Positions 1-63,330 of a stretch of DNA of 64,000 bases are shown here, in pieces. The notes below the pieces were generated by a model. The model did no database searches and was not told the DNA's origin. It was given only the letters and a program-made list of their open reading frames with translations. Positions within the stretch are counted from its first letter, which is position 1, and the number at the start of each line of letters is the position of its first letter. The translations under genes and the position numbers were made by a program. Origin of the DNA: Engraulis encrasicolus (Eukaryota > Chordata > Actinopteri > Clupeiformes > Engraulidae); contig NW_026945764.1 in the NCBI RefSeq assembly GCF_034702125.1, forward strand, positions 476,305 to 540,304, in the 5' to 3' direction.

Positions 1-555
1 CAGCAGAGGTGCCCTGTGATCCAGCGCATCCTGCACTCCATCGGCGAAGGCTGTGAAGACACAAGCCGGAAGTATGCTGTGTCTGCAGGTGTGGTGTATA
101 GGAAGACCCAATCTGGTCAGTACAGACTTTACATTCCCTCTACACTGGTGGAAGCTGTCCTGCGTGCTTACACACAACCCGAGCACCAGGGGCTGTTTAA
201 GACTTTCTATCGTTTGCACAGTGCTGTTTTTTGGCCTAACCTGTGGAGTTCATTAAAGAGCTTCATGAGGGCCTCTCCAAAGACTGACACTGGAAGTAGA
301 GGACAGCCTTCAACTGCAGCTCCATGTGAACCTGCTGTTACAGACTGTGGTGCAGTTCAGGACATTAATGTTTGCAATCCAACAGCAGCCTTAGTCCAGA
401 GTTCTGACAAAGCAGAAGAACTGTATTCACTTTCTGTATTTAAAATGTTTCACACACTTGTTCCTCATACCAGGACCAGTAGCAGTGATGACGGACCCTT
501 CTCCACTGACTCTTCAGAAGATGAGGCTGACATTATGTGCTACCCTGGGTGGTGA
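1..555 (+). pseudogene. Ty3/gypsy-like pol tail with degenerate integrase N-terminal (H2C2-type) region
   Basis: The reading frame is already open at the window edge and ends at the stop after residues CYPGW. Roughly residues 25-90 resemble the zinc-binding N-terminal part of gypsy integrases: GVVYRK, a YRLYIPSTL strand, an EHQG histidine, and FWPNLWSSL where the family has YWPxM. The expected second histidine and the CxxC pair are absent. No integrase catalytic core follows. Instead there is a roughly 110-residue Ser/Thr/Asp-rich tail, and a purine tract and LTR come only 40 bp after the stop. I read it as the internally deleted, non-functional 3' end of a retrotransposon. The 5' part lies outside the window. 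Confidence 0.6.
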
Positions 556-596
556 GTTTCATCCAACCTACGGTTGTCTTTCCAAGGGGGGGAGAG

Positions 597-1484
597 TGTA
601 GCGGACCGCCCCTCTGACTTGGCCAGTCAGGGGACTGCGCTACCTTTTCTTCACTACACTTCCCAGCGAACACCACGGCGCTCCGAGTCATGCGGGGAGT
701 GGCCTCTTGTTAAATAGCCCAAGTTCAAGCTCAATGGCGGGTGAGACTGTTCTGCAATTACAGCGCGTGCAGAGAAGCAGAGCGAGAGAGAAGAAGAGGA
801 AAAGTGTGCGCCGTGAAGAGAAGTTTCGCACAACCGTCGCACGTTTCCAGTTCCATTCCTTGTGCCGGATGAACGGAGTAAAAGTCAAGTTATGAAGAGG
901 ATTCTCGTGTGCTGTTCGGCAAGGTGAAACCCACGCAGACCTGGGCGACTCCGACAACGCTGGAGTCGTTGTTCTCGTGCACCTGTGTCGGCGTGCAGAC
1001 CTGGAGGCATCCTCAGATCACATTCGCTGTCAGGAAGAATCCTGGATCAGGACGAACAGAACACTTGAACATAACGGACGGTAAACCTTCATCTTTGTGC
1101 ACCTGGCTCTTCCTCCACTCTCAAACTCGTTGCTGCTCTTACAGCTCTCATCCCAGCCATCTCTCCACACACACACACACACACGCCCAACACGCACATA
1201 ATTATGGACATTTACGGACTACATTTATGTTTGCGTTTATTATTTTGAAACCTTGAATGCCTTGTTTTGACTTATGAACTCGTGATCACTAAAAGAAAAG
1301 AAAAGAGAATTCTTGTGTTGAACTGATTTATTTGTGTTTGGTAAATATTTTGTATTAAATGCTGACGTGGCATTCCTTAACTTTAACTTTGGTAGTTTGT
1401 TAAACTACCTGGCGCCTGAACCAGACATTTAAAATACATTTTTCATATTCACCCTCAGTAGGCTAGGGGGCGTCACGTTACACC
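597..1484 (+). repeat. 3' LTR of the gypsy-like element
   Basis: It begins TGTAGCG directly after a polypurine tract (aagggggggagag, 584-596) and ends CGTTACA, so its ends are inverted repeats in 6 of 7 bases. It is about 888 bp. A TTAAATAG box sits near 711. A TGGCGCC...GAACC string at about 1410 looks like a tRNA primer site but lies inside the proposed LTR. The left LTR is outside the window, so the pair cannot be compared. Confidence 0.65.
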
Positions 1485-1564
1485 TTGTCATCCCTTTTCA
1501 TTTCGTTTCATTTTGAGACGATTCGAGCCAACATAGCCCCTTCTCTACCAGATTTTAATCTGGG

Positions 1565-1784
1565 GTGTACTCACTTTTGTGAGTACATGTTCAAACATTA
1601 ATGGCTGTATTTTGTTTTTTTCTGAGTGAACAAGAAATTTAAGTGGTTAAATATGTTGTTAAAAGGTCACTAATCATTGTGTCAAAGTGAAATTTCTGTA
1701 ATGCTTTCCTATGAAAAGATAAACTCAAAAATCTGCAAAACTGTGAGGGGTGTATTCACTTTCGTGATATACTGTACACACATG
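1565..1784. mobile_element. Terminal fragment of a Tc1-like DNA transposon
   Basis: The segment carries GGTGTACTCACTTTTGTGAG at one side and GAGGGGTGTATTCACTTTCG followed by a TACTGTA end at the other. This is the recognisable 3' end of a common teleost Tc1 family. No transposase is left. Confidence 0.6.
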
Positions 1785-2064
1785 CTAGCACACACCCCAC
1801 ACACACACTGTGTTGCAAAAGCACATTATCTGCACAGCACAACAATTTAACAACAATTTCATTTCTGTCTTGACATCTGGACCCTCAAAACAGTGATAAC
1901 AGTAAACACTTTTTTCCCCTTTTTTCCTTTTTTTTTAAGGATGAAAGTGAAAGTTTACAAACTCATTGTAGTGCGAATTCATATGGATGTTTACCAAATG
2001 TAGCGTACATCATCTGAGACTAAAGATGGTGAATCACATTACATGAACAAATAAAATGACTGAC

Positions 2065-54924
<52,860 letters not shown>

Positions 54925-55559
54925 GGCTGGAAGATTGTAAGGCTGTAAGGCTGATAGTTATATTAGGTCTTTTGTACTTTTTGTGTTTGTTTATTTTTGT
55001 TTATGTATGACACCTTAATTTCCTTTGGGATTGATGAAAGTAGGCTACTCAACTCTACTGTACTATACCCTACTCTCTAAGAATATTGTGAATATCTTTT
55101 AAGCATATTGCACCGCATATCAAAATATATCAAAACGTTCAGCAGACAGATTAAAAACCATCTTATTGCTTTCTACAGTTTGTGCTATTTTAGTCCATGT
55201 CCTTTTCCCTTGAACTGTGTCATATTCCCCCACACATAGCAGAATACTGCCTCAACATGTATCCTTCCTTTCACCAGATGTAATAGATAAATATATAAAT
55301 ACATAAATAAATAAAAGCAATAAAGGATATTAGTAGCAACATTTAGATAATAGACAAATACATCTAGGCACAGTGTACAGTTGCAACACTGACAGTATAG
55401 GCCTATTGTCCAACACATGGTAAGAAAGATGAAGGATAAAATAATATGATACCTAAAAAAGTATTGAAAAACAATTTAGGTAGGCCTACATGAGGTGCTA
55501 AAACTAAAAGCATTGGCTTCAAGGAAAGAAAAGCTAAAAACTAAGAGGCAAAAACTAAC

Positions 55560-56300
55560 AAATAAAATTAGGCTATGTTTTTAGCCTAGATTTAAAAGTG
55601 GTGATAGAGGAAGCGAGTCTGACGTCTGGCGGCATATCATTCCAAAGCCACTTATTTACAAGACGGGACCGGGGAGTATGGACGGGACCTTGGTGAATGG
55701 ATCTGAGGAACCTAGGTGCGGAATGGTGGTGCAGAATTAAAAAAAAAAAAAAAAAAGGCCTGGCCATGCAAAGACTTAAAAACTAAAATAAGTATTTTCA
55801 ATTCGATTCTAAAATGTATGGGGAGCTAATGTTGAGAGGAAAGGACAGGTATGATGTGATCATGCTTCCTAGGCTACCAGTTAAAAGTCTAGCATCTGCA
55901 TGCTGAACCAGATTTAAACACTATCTGCGATTAGTAGAGGCAGGACGTTACAAGGACATGGTATGATGGTTTCTAAATCCTGCAATGTTGGCTTAAGGTG
56001 GGTGAGGACTGAGTTGGTGTATAGCTGTTTTTAATGACTGAGTTGACATAATGACATAATACTAGTAAGTGTGAGTTCTGTCCTGTCTTAAAGTTCAACT
56101 CGCACCGTCATTTCATTAATAGGCTATGTTCACTATTGTTATTGTTATTGTTATTGAATGTGTTATGTTTTTTTTTTTTTTTCTCAGACCTCACTGAGCT
56201 TTTTTCCCCCCCTACAAACTATGATTCAAGCGAAAGGGAGTTTTTCCTCACCCCTGATGCCACCAGGGGCCGCACCTGAGCGCCCAATATCTGTGTGACT
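55560..56300 (-). mobile_element. L2/CR1-like LINE fragment
   Basis: The minus strand encodes TPRSRLVNKWLWNDMPPDVR, then SITTFKSRLKT, the C-terminal end of a LINE protein. An A-rich insertion breaks it at about 55738. The sequence to 56300 reads like further LINE 5' sequence but has no continuous frame. Confidence 0.65.
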
Positions 56301-56308
56301 ATCTATGA

Positions 56309-56618
56309 CAGGGGTGCTTAACTGGCGGACCCAGGTCCGGATGCGGACCCATACGCAATGTCATCCGGACCAAGACAAAATCCATCTGTATTTAATATGA
56401 GATTTCGCTGCCATGTGATCTCTAGGTGTATTTCTGCGAAACCAATATGACAAATAAAAGTAGGCCCATCATCACTATGACAACTCAGTGAGTGAGCAAG
56501 AGGCCTGTGCGGCCAGCGAGTGAGGCTATTTTCTGCATCGGTCCGTAGCGACTTTTTTGGACCCTGGAAACATACGAGTGGCGAGTGGACCTTTTCAGTT
56601 TCTAGTTGAGCACCCCTG
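56309..56618. mobile_element. hAT-type MITE, 310 bp
   Basis: Ends CAGGGGTGCTTAACTGG and CTAGTTGAGCACCCCTG, with a perfect 8-bp duplication ATCTATGA (56301-56308, 56619-56626). Confidence 0.92.
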
Positions 56619-56639
56619 ATCTATGACTTATGCTAGGCC

Positions 56640-56861
56640 CAGCCACTATAGACCTTACGCATCTAAGAATCCTGGTCCTAACCTACGTTGACCTTATGAC
56701 TCTACAATCTCTATCTATCTCTTCTTCCTCTGCCTTCCTGCTATTTCTGCCTCTCCTCTATTCCTCTCCTTTTAAATCCATCTCTAACAATTATGTTTTT
56801 TTCCCATTTGTTAAGCACTTTGAGTTACATGCCTTGTATGACACAGTGCTATACAAATACA

Positions 56862-56923
<62 letters not shown>
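56640..56923 (+). mobile_element. L2-like LINE 3' end with (ATT)n tail
   Basis: GCACTTTGAGTTACATGCCT, CAGTGCTATACAAATACAA, then (ATT)20 from 56862. It lies to the right of the hAT MITE, which interrupts the same LINE-like region. Confidence 0.7.
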
Positions 56924-57204
56924 GTGTCGGTTTTGTTTAAAAAATGTTTTGGTTGCTTTGTTTCAAGTCATCTTTGTAGGCTGGTAGGCTTGTGGACAAA
57001 CGGCAGGGTTGTCTTTCTCATGGATATTATATCTGTGGCATGGAAATGAGGTGTCTCTGTTTGGCTCCCTCCTCCTGCTCTGTTTGTATCTGAGAGTAGG
57101 CCTAGCAACCAGCTGATAGCTATGCTAAGCTAGGTTTCATGCCACCAACCAGGAGCGATTAAAAGTGTTTTTTATTGGAAGTTGATCTTTAAAGGATAGA
57201 CCTC

Positions 57205-57795
57205 TGGGTAACACTTTACTTAAAGCCTATATCTATAGCGCATTATAAGCGCATTTATAACAAATTATAATGCACAATATAATTACTTACAACGTATTAT
57301 GACTACACTCATAATGCTTCATGATGCATTACATTGACAGTTATGAATAATCATGAATTTAGCTTATAATGCTTTATAAATCCAAGGGTGCCATGAGTGC
57401 TCATGACTGGCTCTAAACTACAGGCTGCCTGATGGGGCTTATAGTACATTATGACCCCTCTATGCACAGACCTGGATGATAAACTGTCATAAGGGCTCAT
57501 AAGATGCTATAATGTTCCATGTGAGATCATAAGTCGTCAATGTGTGCTCTAAGTAAAGTAAAGTTCATATGGAGGCATCTATAATGCACTGTATTATATG
57601 ATGCCCATCTATGATGCATCATAATGCACTGTAAGCCCCATCAGGCAGTCTGTAGTTTATATCCAGTCACGAGGACTCATAACACCCTTGCATTCATAAA
57701 GCATTATAAGCTAGATTCATGGTTATTAATTACTGTTACTGTAACATAAAACATCATGAAACATCATGGGTGTAGTCGTAATGCATTGTAAGTAG
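57205..57795. mobile_element. Palindromic MITE, about 590 bp
   Basis: The left half (GCATTATAAGCGCATTTATA ... AGGCTGCCTGATGGGGCTTA) is inverted in the right half (TAAGCCCCATCAGGCAG ... ATGCATTGTAAGTA). A solo end of the same family is at 58190-58280. Confidence 0.8.
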
Positions 57796-58190
57796 AGATG
57801 TACAGGATCCAAGATCCGGTTCTGGATCCGGCAGGATAATAGGGTTTTTCAGACTATCCGGATCCGGCAGGATCTTAAGCAGTGTATCCGACAGTTACCT
57901 ATAAAAAACAGGATCTGGGGCATCTCTACTTTTTACATAGCCTAGGCATTTCAGTCAGTCTTTCACAACCCCAATCACTGCATGGAGTGAAAGCCCTTTG
58001 GAAGCGGCTGTTGAAGGCAGTGTGGCAGTAAGCCAATGAGTCCTAAAAATAGTTTACGCCAACGTAATAAAAAGGGCCCATGTGTGCGAGTTGGCTATGT
58101 GTTTCAACCCTTTCGTAGGATCCGGTATCCGGTTACGGATCCGGCAGGATCTTAAAACTGAAGAAATAATGTTTGTTTCTTAGACAGAGG
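57796..58190. repeat. GGATCCGG-rich repeat
   Basis: ATCCGGTTCTGGATCCGGCAG and similar phrases recur at 57815-57875 and 58120-58150. Begins TAGAGATGTAC. A hAT-like fragment, boundaries unclear. Confidence 0.45.
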
Positions 58191-58480
58191 TCGGTAACAC
58201 TTTCTATGAAGCCCATATCTATAGTGCATTATGAGCGCATTTATAACAAATTATAATGCACATTATAATTACTTACAATTAGAGATGCACCGCTTAAGGC
58301 ACCGTCATAATTGTGATGCCACATAGGCCTACTCTGTGTGGAACAGCACTAAGAATGTGTTTTTTCCCCACAGAAGATTGAATTGACCAGTCGTTAGGGC
58401 CAATCTGAACTAATAAGTAGACTTATTAAGACTATAAGACTTATATATTAAGTAGGCCTTAGTAAGTAAGTAAGTAATTA

Positions 58481-58486
58481 GTAGTA

Positions 58487-58556
<70 letters not shown>

Positions 58557-58580
58557 TAATAAATAATAATAATAATAATA
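58481..58580. repeat. (AAT)n microsatellite
   Basis: GTAGTAGTAATAAT... to AATAATAATAGG, about 30 units with one AAC and one AAAT interruption. Confidence 0.97.
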
Positions 58581-59179
58581 GGCTACAAGATACCCAAGGA
58601 CACTTGTGGTATGACAATAACAAAACATAACTAGTCCAAGTAATACATGTTTAAAAGCATAGCAGCAAGTCAAGGTAATGGTTAAAAGCCACTGTCGCAT
58701 CAGACTAGGTCTGCTGCTGATTTTATTTTAGGTTCACGCGCAGCGCAGCTGATCCTGAGTTTTGATGGCATATTTATATTGAGCATTTTTGCACATTACA
58801 TATGCACTTTACACAATGCACTGCTCTTTTACTGCTTACTAATTTGTCATTTTCTCTTTCTGCTATATCTCCCTTCAGGTTTTTTTTTACCTGTCTAGCA
58901 AATGGACTAAAAGCACTAAAGACCTGCTCTGTTTCCTCATGATTGTGATGAACTTGTGCTTTGAACTCTAAATAAAAAGAAAAAAAAGGAAAAAGGAGAA
59001 ACTAAAACGGAACAAAGTTGTCCTGTCCATGCTTGAGTGAATTCTAGTGCCTTCAGGTCCACCAGTGTGTCCTTTTCAAGTTTGGGGAAAATGCACAGAG
59101 GATAAACCAAACAAACAAACCAAACAGAACTGAAAAACAAACAAACAAAAATCAAAACTAAACCGACAACTTGACAATC
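58581..59179. other. No gene recognised
   Basis: A/T-rich sequence. The AAAGAAAAAAAAGG and CAAACAAACAAAC stretches suggest repeat tails. Confidence 0.4.
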
Positions 59180-59690
59180 ATACAGGCCAATCATACAGGA
59201 CAACAACAAGGCAAAATAAAACTATTGTACAAATAAATGGAACAATAAAATAAAGAATAAGGGAAGGCAAGGTTGGGAAAACAAGGGTGAAAAGGTGTGT
59301 TTTCAGCATAGATTTGAAGGTGGATAGGGAGGTGCATTGGTGGAGTGGGAGCGGGGGGGAGTTCCAAAGTTTGGGGCCAGCCACACTAAATGACCTGTCA
59401 TTGTGCAAAGGTGTGCAGTGGGGATGTTGAGGAGGTGTGTCTGTAGAGTGTATACTGCGTGTGGACTGATAAGGGGAGAGGAGATTGCTGAGATTGTGCT
59501 AAGTTGTAATGCGCCTTAAAGACTGAACAGGAAGCCAGTGTAGTTAATGAATGACAGGTGTGATGTGTTGATGCAGAGTTCTGGATTTGTTGTATTCTGT
59601 TAATTGATTTGTCTGGGAGACCAGTGAGGAGGGCATTGCAGTGACACAACTGCAAGACGTGATACAACTGCACTAAACTGCCTATTTATG
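59180..59690 (-). mobile_element. L2/CR1-like LINE fragment
   Basis: The minus strand encodes CNALLTGLPDKSINRIQQIQ and, after frameshifts, RSFSVAGPKLWNSPPLPL and FKSMLKTHLFT. Damaged C-terminal part of the reverse transcriptase ORF. Confidence 0.8.
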
Positions 59691-60141
59691 TGGTATTCCA
59701 CCATGCCCTGGGTGATGCCCTCATAATGTGTGTAGTGTACTCTCACACACGACTGTGGAGTCCCTCAGTCACCATGTCTGTGCCTGTCATCTGGAATTAA
59801 ATGCCACCAAACCAGAAAGTCAACAGCCTTTGTTCTCCATCTAGTCAGTCTTTAGCAGCCATGTTACCAAGACACCATTTTGTCAGAGCTTCAAGCTACC
59901 AACATACAAAGTTGAGCTTTGTCCAAGGTCTTTGATCGTGAAGTTTCTTCACAGTTTTATGACACCGCTATCCTCATGCACATACCACATGCCCGCTGTG
60001 TGGAGCCAGCCTGATATATGAGGCTATTAACCAGAACAATAAAACTAGCTCACCATATAATCACAGTCTGTCAAGAGCAGGGATGTCAGAGTGCAGGTAA
60101 TTCAGGAAAACTTTGCAGACCACTAATATCTATAGTAATTT

Positions 60142-60706
60142 CAGGGGAAGAAAGGAGTCACCGGAGCATCTTCAGATGTGGAAAATAACTTGTTTTATTG
60201 GGCAAGCGCCAAGACTAACGTTTCGACGTTCACACGTCTTCTTCAGAGTCAATATGGCAAACCTGGGTAGGTGGTGCTTCAAAAAAACTTTCAGAAGCAC
60301 CTGACAGGTGCGTGCGGGGGCGGTGACTGCAATCACCCAAGGGTGCCAATGACAGAGGCTGCACTCCAAAAACAAAAAACAAAGATAAAGAAACAAATTC
60401 AAAATCAAAATTAAGCCAAACACAAGAAAAGAAAAATGGGGGGAAAGGATGTACATACATATTGCACCAAAATAATATCCCAAAGAAAAATCACATCATG
60501 TTAATTCATCAACACCCAACGGGTGCGTCATACAATGACTCAATTATCTCGGGAGGGGGCAGTCTTGGCGCTTGCCCAATAAAACAAGTTATTTTCCACA
60601 TCTGAAGATGCTCTGGTGACTCCTTTCTTCCCCTGCATTTACCAAGTCCTTTCCCGAGACGCACCAGATTGTGAAGTGCAGGAGCGCGGATGATATCTCT
60701 CTTTGC
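60142..60706. mobile_element. Hammerhead-bearing retroelement with inverted arms, 565 bp
   Basis: Perfect 15-bp target duplication TATCTATAGTAATTT (60127-60141, 60707-60721). The left arm (60142-60220) is the inverse of 60565-60645 (GGCGCTTGCCCAATAAAACA, CTGAAGATGCTC...). The hammerhead core is at the inner edge of the left arm, minus strand. The 3' region after the right arm carries GCACCAGATTG and GGAGCGCGG. Confidence 0.88.
60213..60250 (-). ncRNA. Hammerhead ribozyme-like motif
   Basis: Minus strand: stem I GACT/AGTC, CTGAAGA, stem II GACGT-GTGA-ACGTC, GAAA, CGTT. Same layout as the motif at 4686. Confidence 0.78.
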
Positions 60707-60750
60707 TATCTATAGTAATTTATTAGTAAAATCTTCACTTTAACCATTTT

Positions 60751-60968
60751 GGAGCAGCCATGGCCTAATGGTTTGGGAAGTGGTCAAAGGGTTGCAGGTT
60801 TGACTCTCACCCTCACCTCTACACCTCCTCTACGTCCCACTCCTCCATCCATATATTTAGTGCCCCTAACCACACATAGCTCCAGGGACTGTAACCCATA
60901 CCCTGTAAATAACTGTTAGTCACTTTGTATAAAAGCATCAGCTTAGTGTAGTGTAATATAATGTAATG
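60751..60968 (+). repeat. tRNA-derived SINE
   Basis: GGAGCAGCCATGGCCTAATGG head, GGGTTGCAGGTTTGACTC B box, CTCCAGGGACTGTAACCC body, and a TGTAATATAATG tail. Same family as 10418. Confidence 0.82.
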
Positions 60969-61032
60969 TCACCACATCCCAATGTAGTTCGGACAATTAG
61001 TCCTGCTGGGGAAGTGCTGTCAATCTGATGCA

Positions 61033-61241
61033 GTTGAAGGAAAGGATTGTGCACATCCCAGGGAAAGGTGCAGGACGAAGGCCAACTGTAGTTTTCAGAG
61101 TGAGAAGTCCGCTACTTAAAATCCTTTTTGTTGTATTTTATTATTTCTCTCTGAAGAAGACTGTTGAGGTCTAAACGTTATCCTGCCATGAAATAATAAA
61201 ATACAACAAAAAGGATTCTAAGTGTGTGGACTTCTCACTCT
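61033..61241 (+). mobile_element. Hammerhead-family retroelement, 209 bp
   Basis: Perfect 14-bp duplication GTCAATCTGATGCA (61019-61032, 61242-61255). The two halves are inverted around a degraded hammerhead core: AGAGTGAGAAGTCC at 61098 against GGACTTCTCACTCT at its right end. AATAATAAAATAC follows the core. Confidence 0.88.
61147..61182 (+). ncRNA. Degenerate hammerhead-like motif
   Basis: CTGAAGA, GAC...GGTC stem II remnant, TAAA in place of GAAA, CGTT. Not expected to cleave. Confidence 0.5.
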
Positions 61242-61845
61242 GTCAATCTGATGCAAACAGATTTTATTTAATTAAAGATGCACTGTGTTGAATGTGGCCA
61301 GAATGGGTACTGCAACTATTCTGCTCATTGAAATTGGGCAGCCTATTGTCAATTTTTGATCTTTTCATGAATACTGACTAATAAACTAATATTTACTATT
61401 ATGACCAAAGTACAGCAAGTTCTGCAGCTAAATAATGTCTATTTCTGGAAAATCAAAAAGGCAAACCATGGAGAAGGTCCCCTTTTTCATGTATGAAAAG
61501 TGTCATTTTCCCAGACCAGTCATATTGAATACTTCGAATTTTATGGTGGTGGTAAATATTTGTTAAAAAAGGTAATATTTGTGAGTGGCCAGCATGAATT
61601 CTTGAAATGAACAAGTAAAATGTTCACACGGTACACCTTTAATGTGCAAAAAAATAGTTATTATTTGTAATAAACATGTTGTTGCTGATATTTCATCACT
61701 CTCAAGTTAGATTCATTTGTAGGTGATTACATGGAAGTAAGGGAGTTTGTATTGTCTGCAGAACATTTTTCGCAACATTACTAACAGCACCTTGACAGAG
61801 AGTTTACATGGTTCATTTGTAGGCCAAGGTAAAAAGATAACGTGT

Positions 61846-62093
61846 GGTTGAAGGAGAGGATTGTACACACCACAGGGAAAGGTGCAGGATGAAGGTCAAC
61901 TGTAGTTTCCAGAGTGAGAAGTCCACACAATTAGAATCCTTTTTGTTGTGCTTTATTTTTTCATGGCAGGATAACGTTTCTCGACCTCAACAGTCTTCTT
62001 CAGATTCTCCACCGCTGAGGTCAAAACGTTATCCTGGCATGAAAAAATAAAACACAGCAAAAAGGATTCTAAGTGTGCGGACTCCTCACTCTG
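61846..62093. mobile_element. Hammerhead-family retroelement, 248 bp
   Basis: Perfect 15-bp duplication AAAAAGATAACGTGT (61831-61845, 62094-62108). Its 5' 75 bp matches the element at 61033 (AAGG...GGATTGT, CAGGGAAAGGTGCAGGA). Two inverted arms end in CGTTATCC blocks. Confidence 0.88.
61975..62012 (-). ncRNA. Degenerate hammerhead-like motif
   Basis: Minus strand: CTGAAGA, GAC-TGTTGAG-GTC, then GAGAAACGTT, with two extra bases before GAAA. Confidence 0.5.
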
Positions 62094-63330
62094 AAAAAGA
62101 TAACGTGTACCAGATTGTATCTAAAATCTGAATTCCATCTACAACGGCTGGGCTAGACTTACAAGAAATAACAATGGTAAAAGTAAAATAGAACAACAGA
62201 AATGCACAGATTCAGGCAGAAGAGAAGTGCAGTTCCCTAGGCCTGAAATAGGCCACTGCATACAATATCAACAGCACATGACTTCACATGAGGTCTACAA
62301 TGACCCCTTCAGATCACTACAGTGTGTATCTGCATACAATATCCTATCAACATGAGAATAAGAATTTACTCTGCTGTAAAGTACACACCACATTCACACT
62401 GTAAGCAGTGAAAATACACAGCACTTTACCATATCAGAACGTATCTCCCGACAGGACTAACAGCACCCCTACAGGGACTTTGTACAGGGTTCGTTCCTAG
62501 TGTAAGAAGATCACTTGTAACAGATTGTATCTAAAAGATAATTTCCCTCTACAACCACTTGGCTGACAATACATTAAAGGGATGAAAAGAAAGAACAACA
62601 GAAATGCACACAAAGTCAGTGAGAATTCAGGCAGAATAACTTTTCAAGCAACTCTGCCATGCAGCCCACTATCAGTGCTCTGCCCTTCAGATCACATACT
62701 CTACATACAATATGCCAGTGCCAGTAAATTAACTGGAACAAACAATTTGATGGAACAAGGTGACAGGGCTTTAAAATACACTATTCCATCTTCCAACTTA
62801 CTTAGATACACAAGATATTATTTTGATATTTAAGATACTATACATTATCAGCAGCACTCCTCAAAGTTGCCGTGTTACCAATAATTCTTGAATACATGTA
62901 AGAAATGGGAAACTGTATTGTTCGCAGGTCAGAACATATCAGAACATATTTCCCGACTAACACCACCCTGAAAGGTAGGCCTACAAGGTTCATTCCCAGG
63001 GTAAGAAGATAACGTGTTCCAGACTTTATCTAAAAGATAATTTCCATCTACAACCCCTTGGCTGACAACACATAAAAGGGATGAAAAAAGAACAACAGAA
63101 ATGCACACAAAGTCAGTGAGAATTCAGGCAGAAAAACATTTTCAAGCAACTCTGCCATGCAGCCCACTATCAGTGCTGTGCCCTTCAGATCACATACTCT
63201 ACATACAATATCCTATCAACATGAGAAGGAGAGTTAGCTCTGCTGTAAAACACACATCACATTTATAAGCGGTGCAAGCACACAGCACTTTGATACACTT
63301 ACATGACACACTTACAGATAAAATCAGTCT
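62094..63330. repeat. Three diverged tandem units, about 420-500 bp each
   Basis: AACAACAGAAATGCACA at about 62193 (diverged), 62595 and 63093, and AAGAT(A/C)A-CGTGT-like starts at about 62098, 62508 and 63007, mark the units. The last two share long identical stretches (TCTGCCATGCAGCCCACTAT). Confidence 0.75.

Noticed and set aside
60565..60645. Second hammerhead in the right arm of the 60142 element
   Set aside because: The arm begins after the core. CTGAAGATG is followed by no stem II or GAAA, so only the left arm has the motif.
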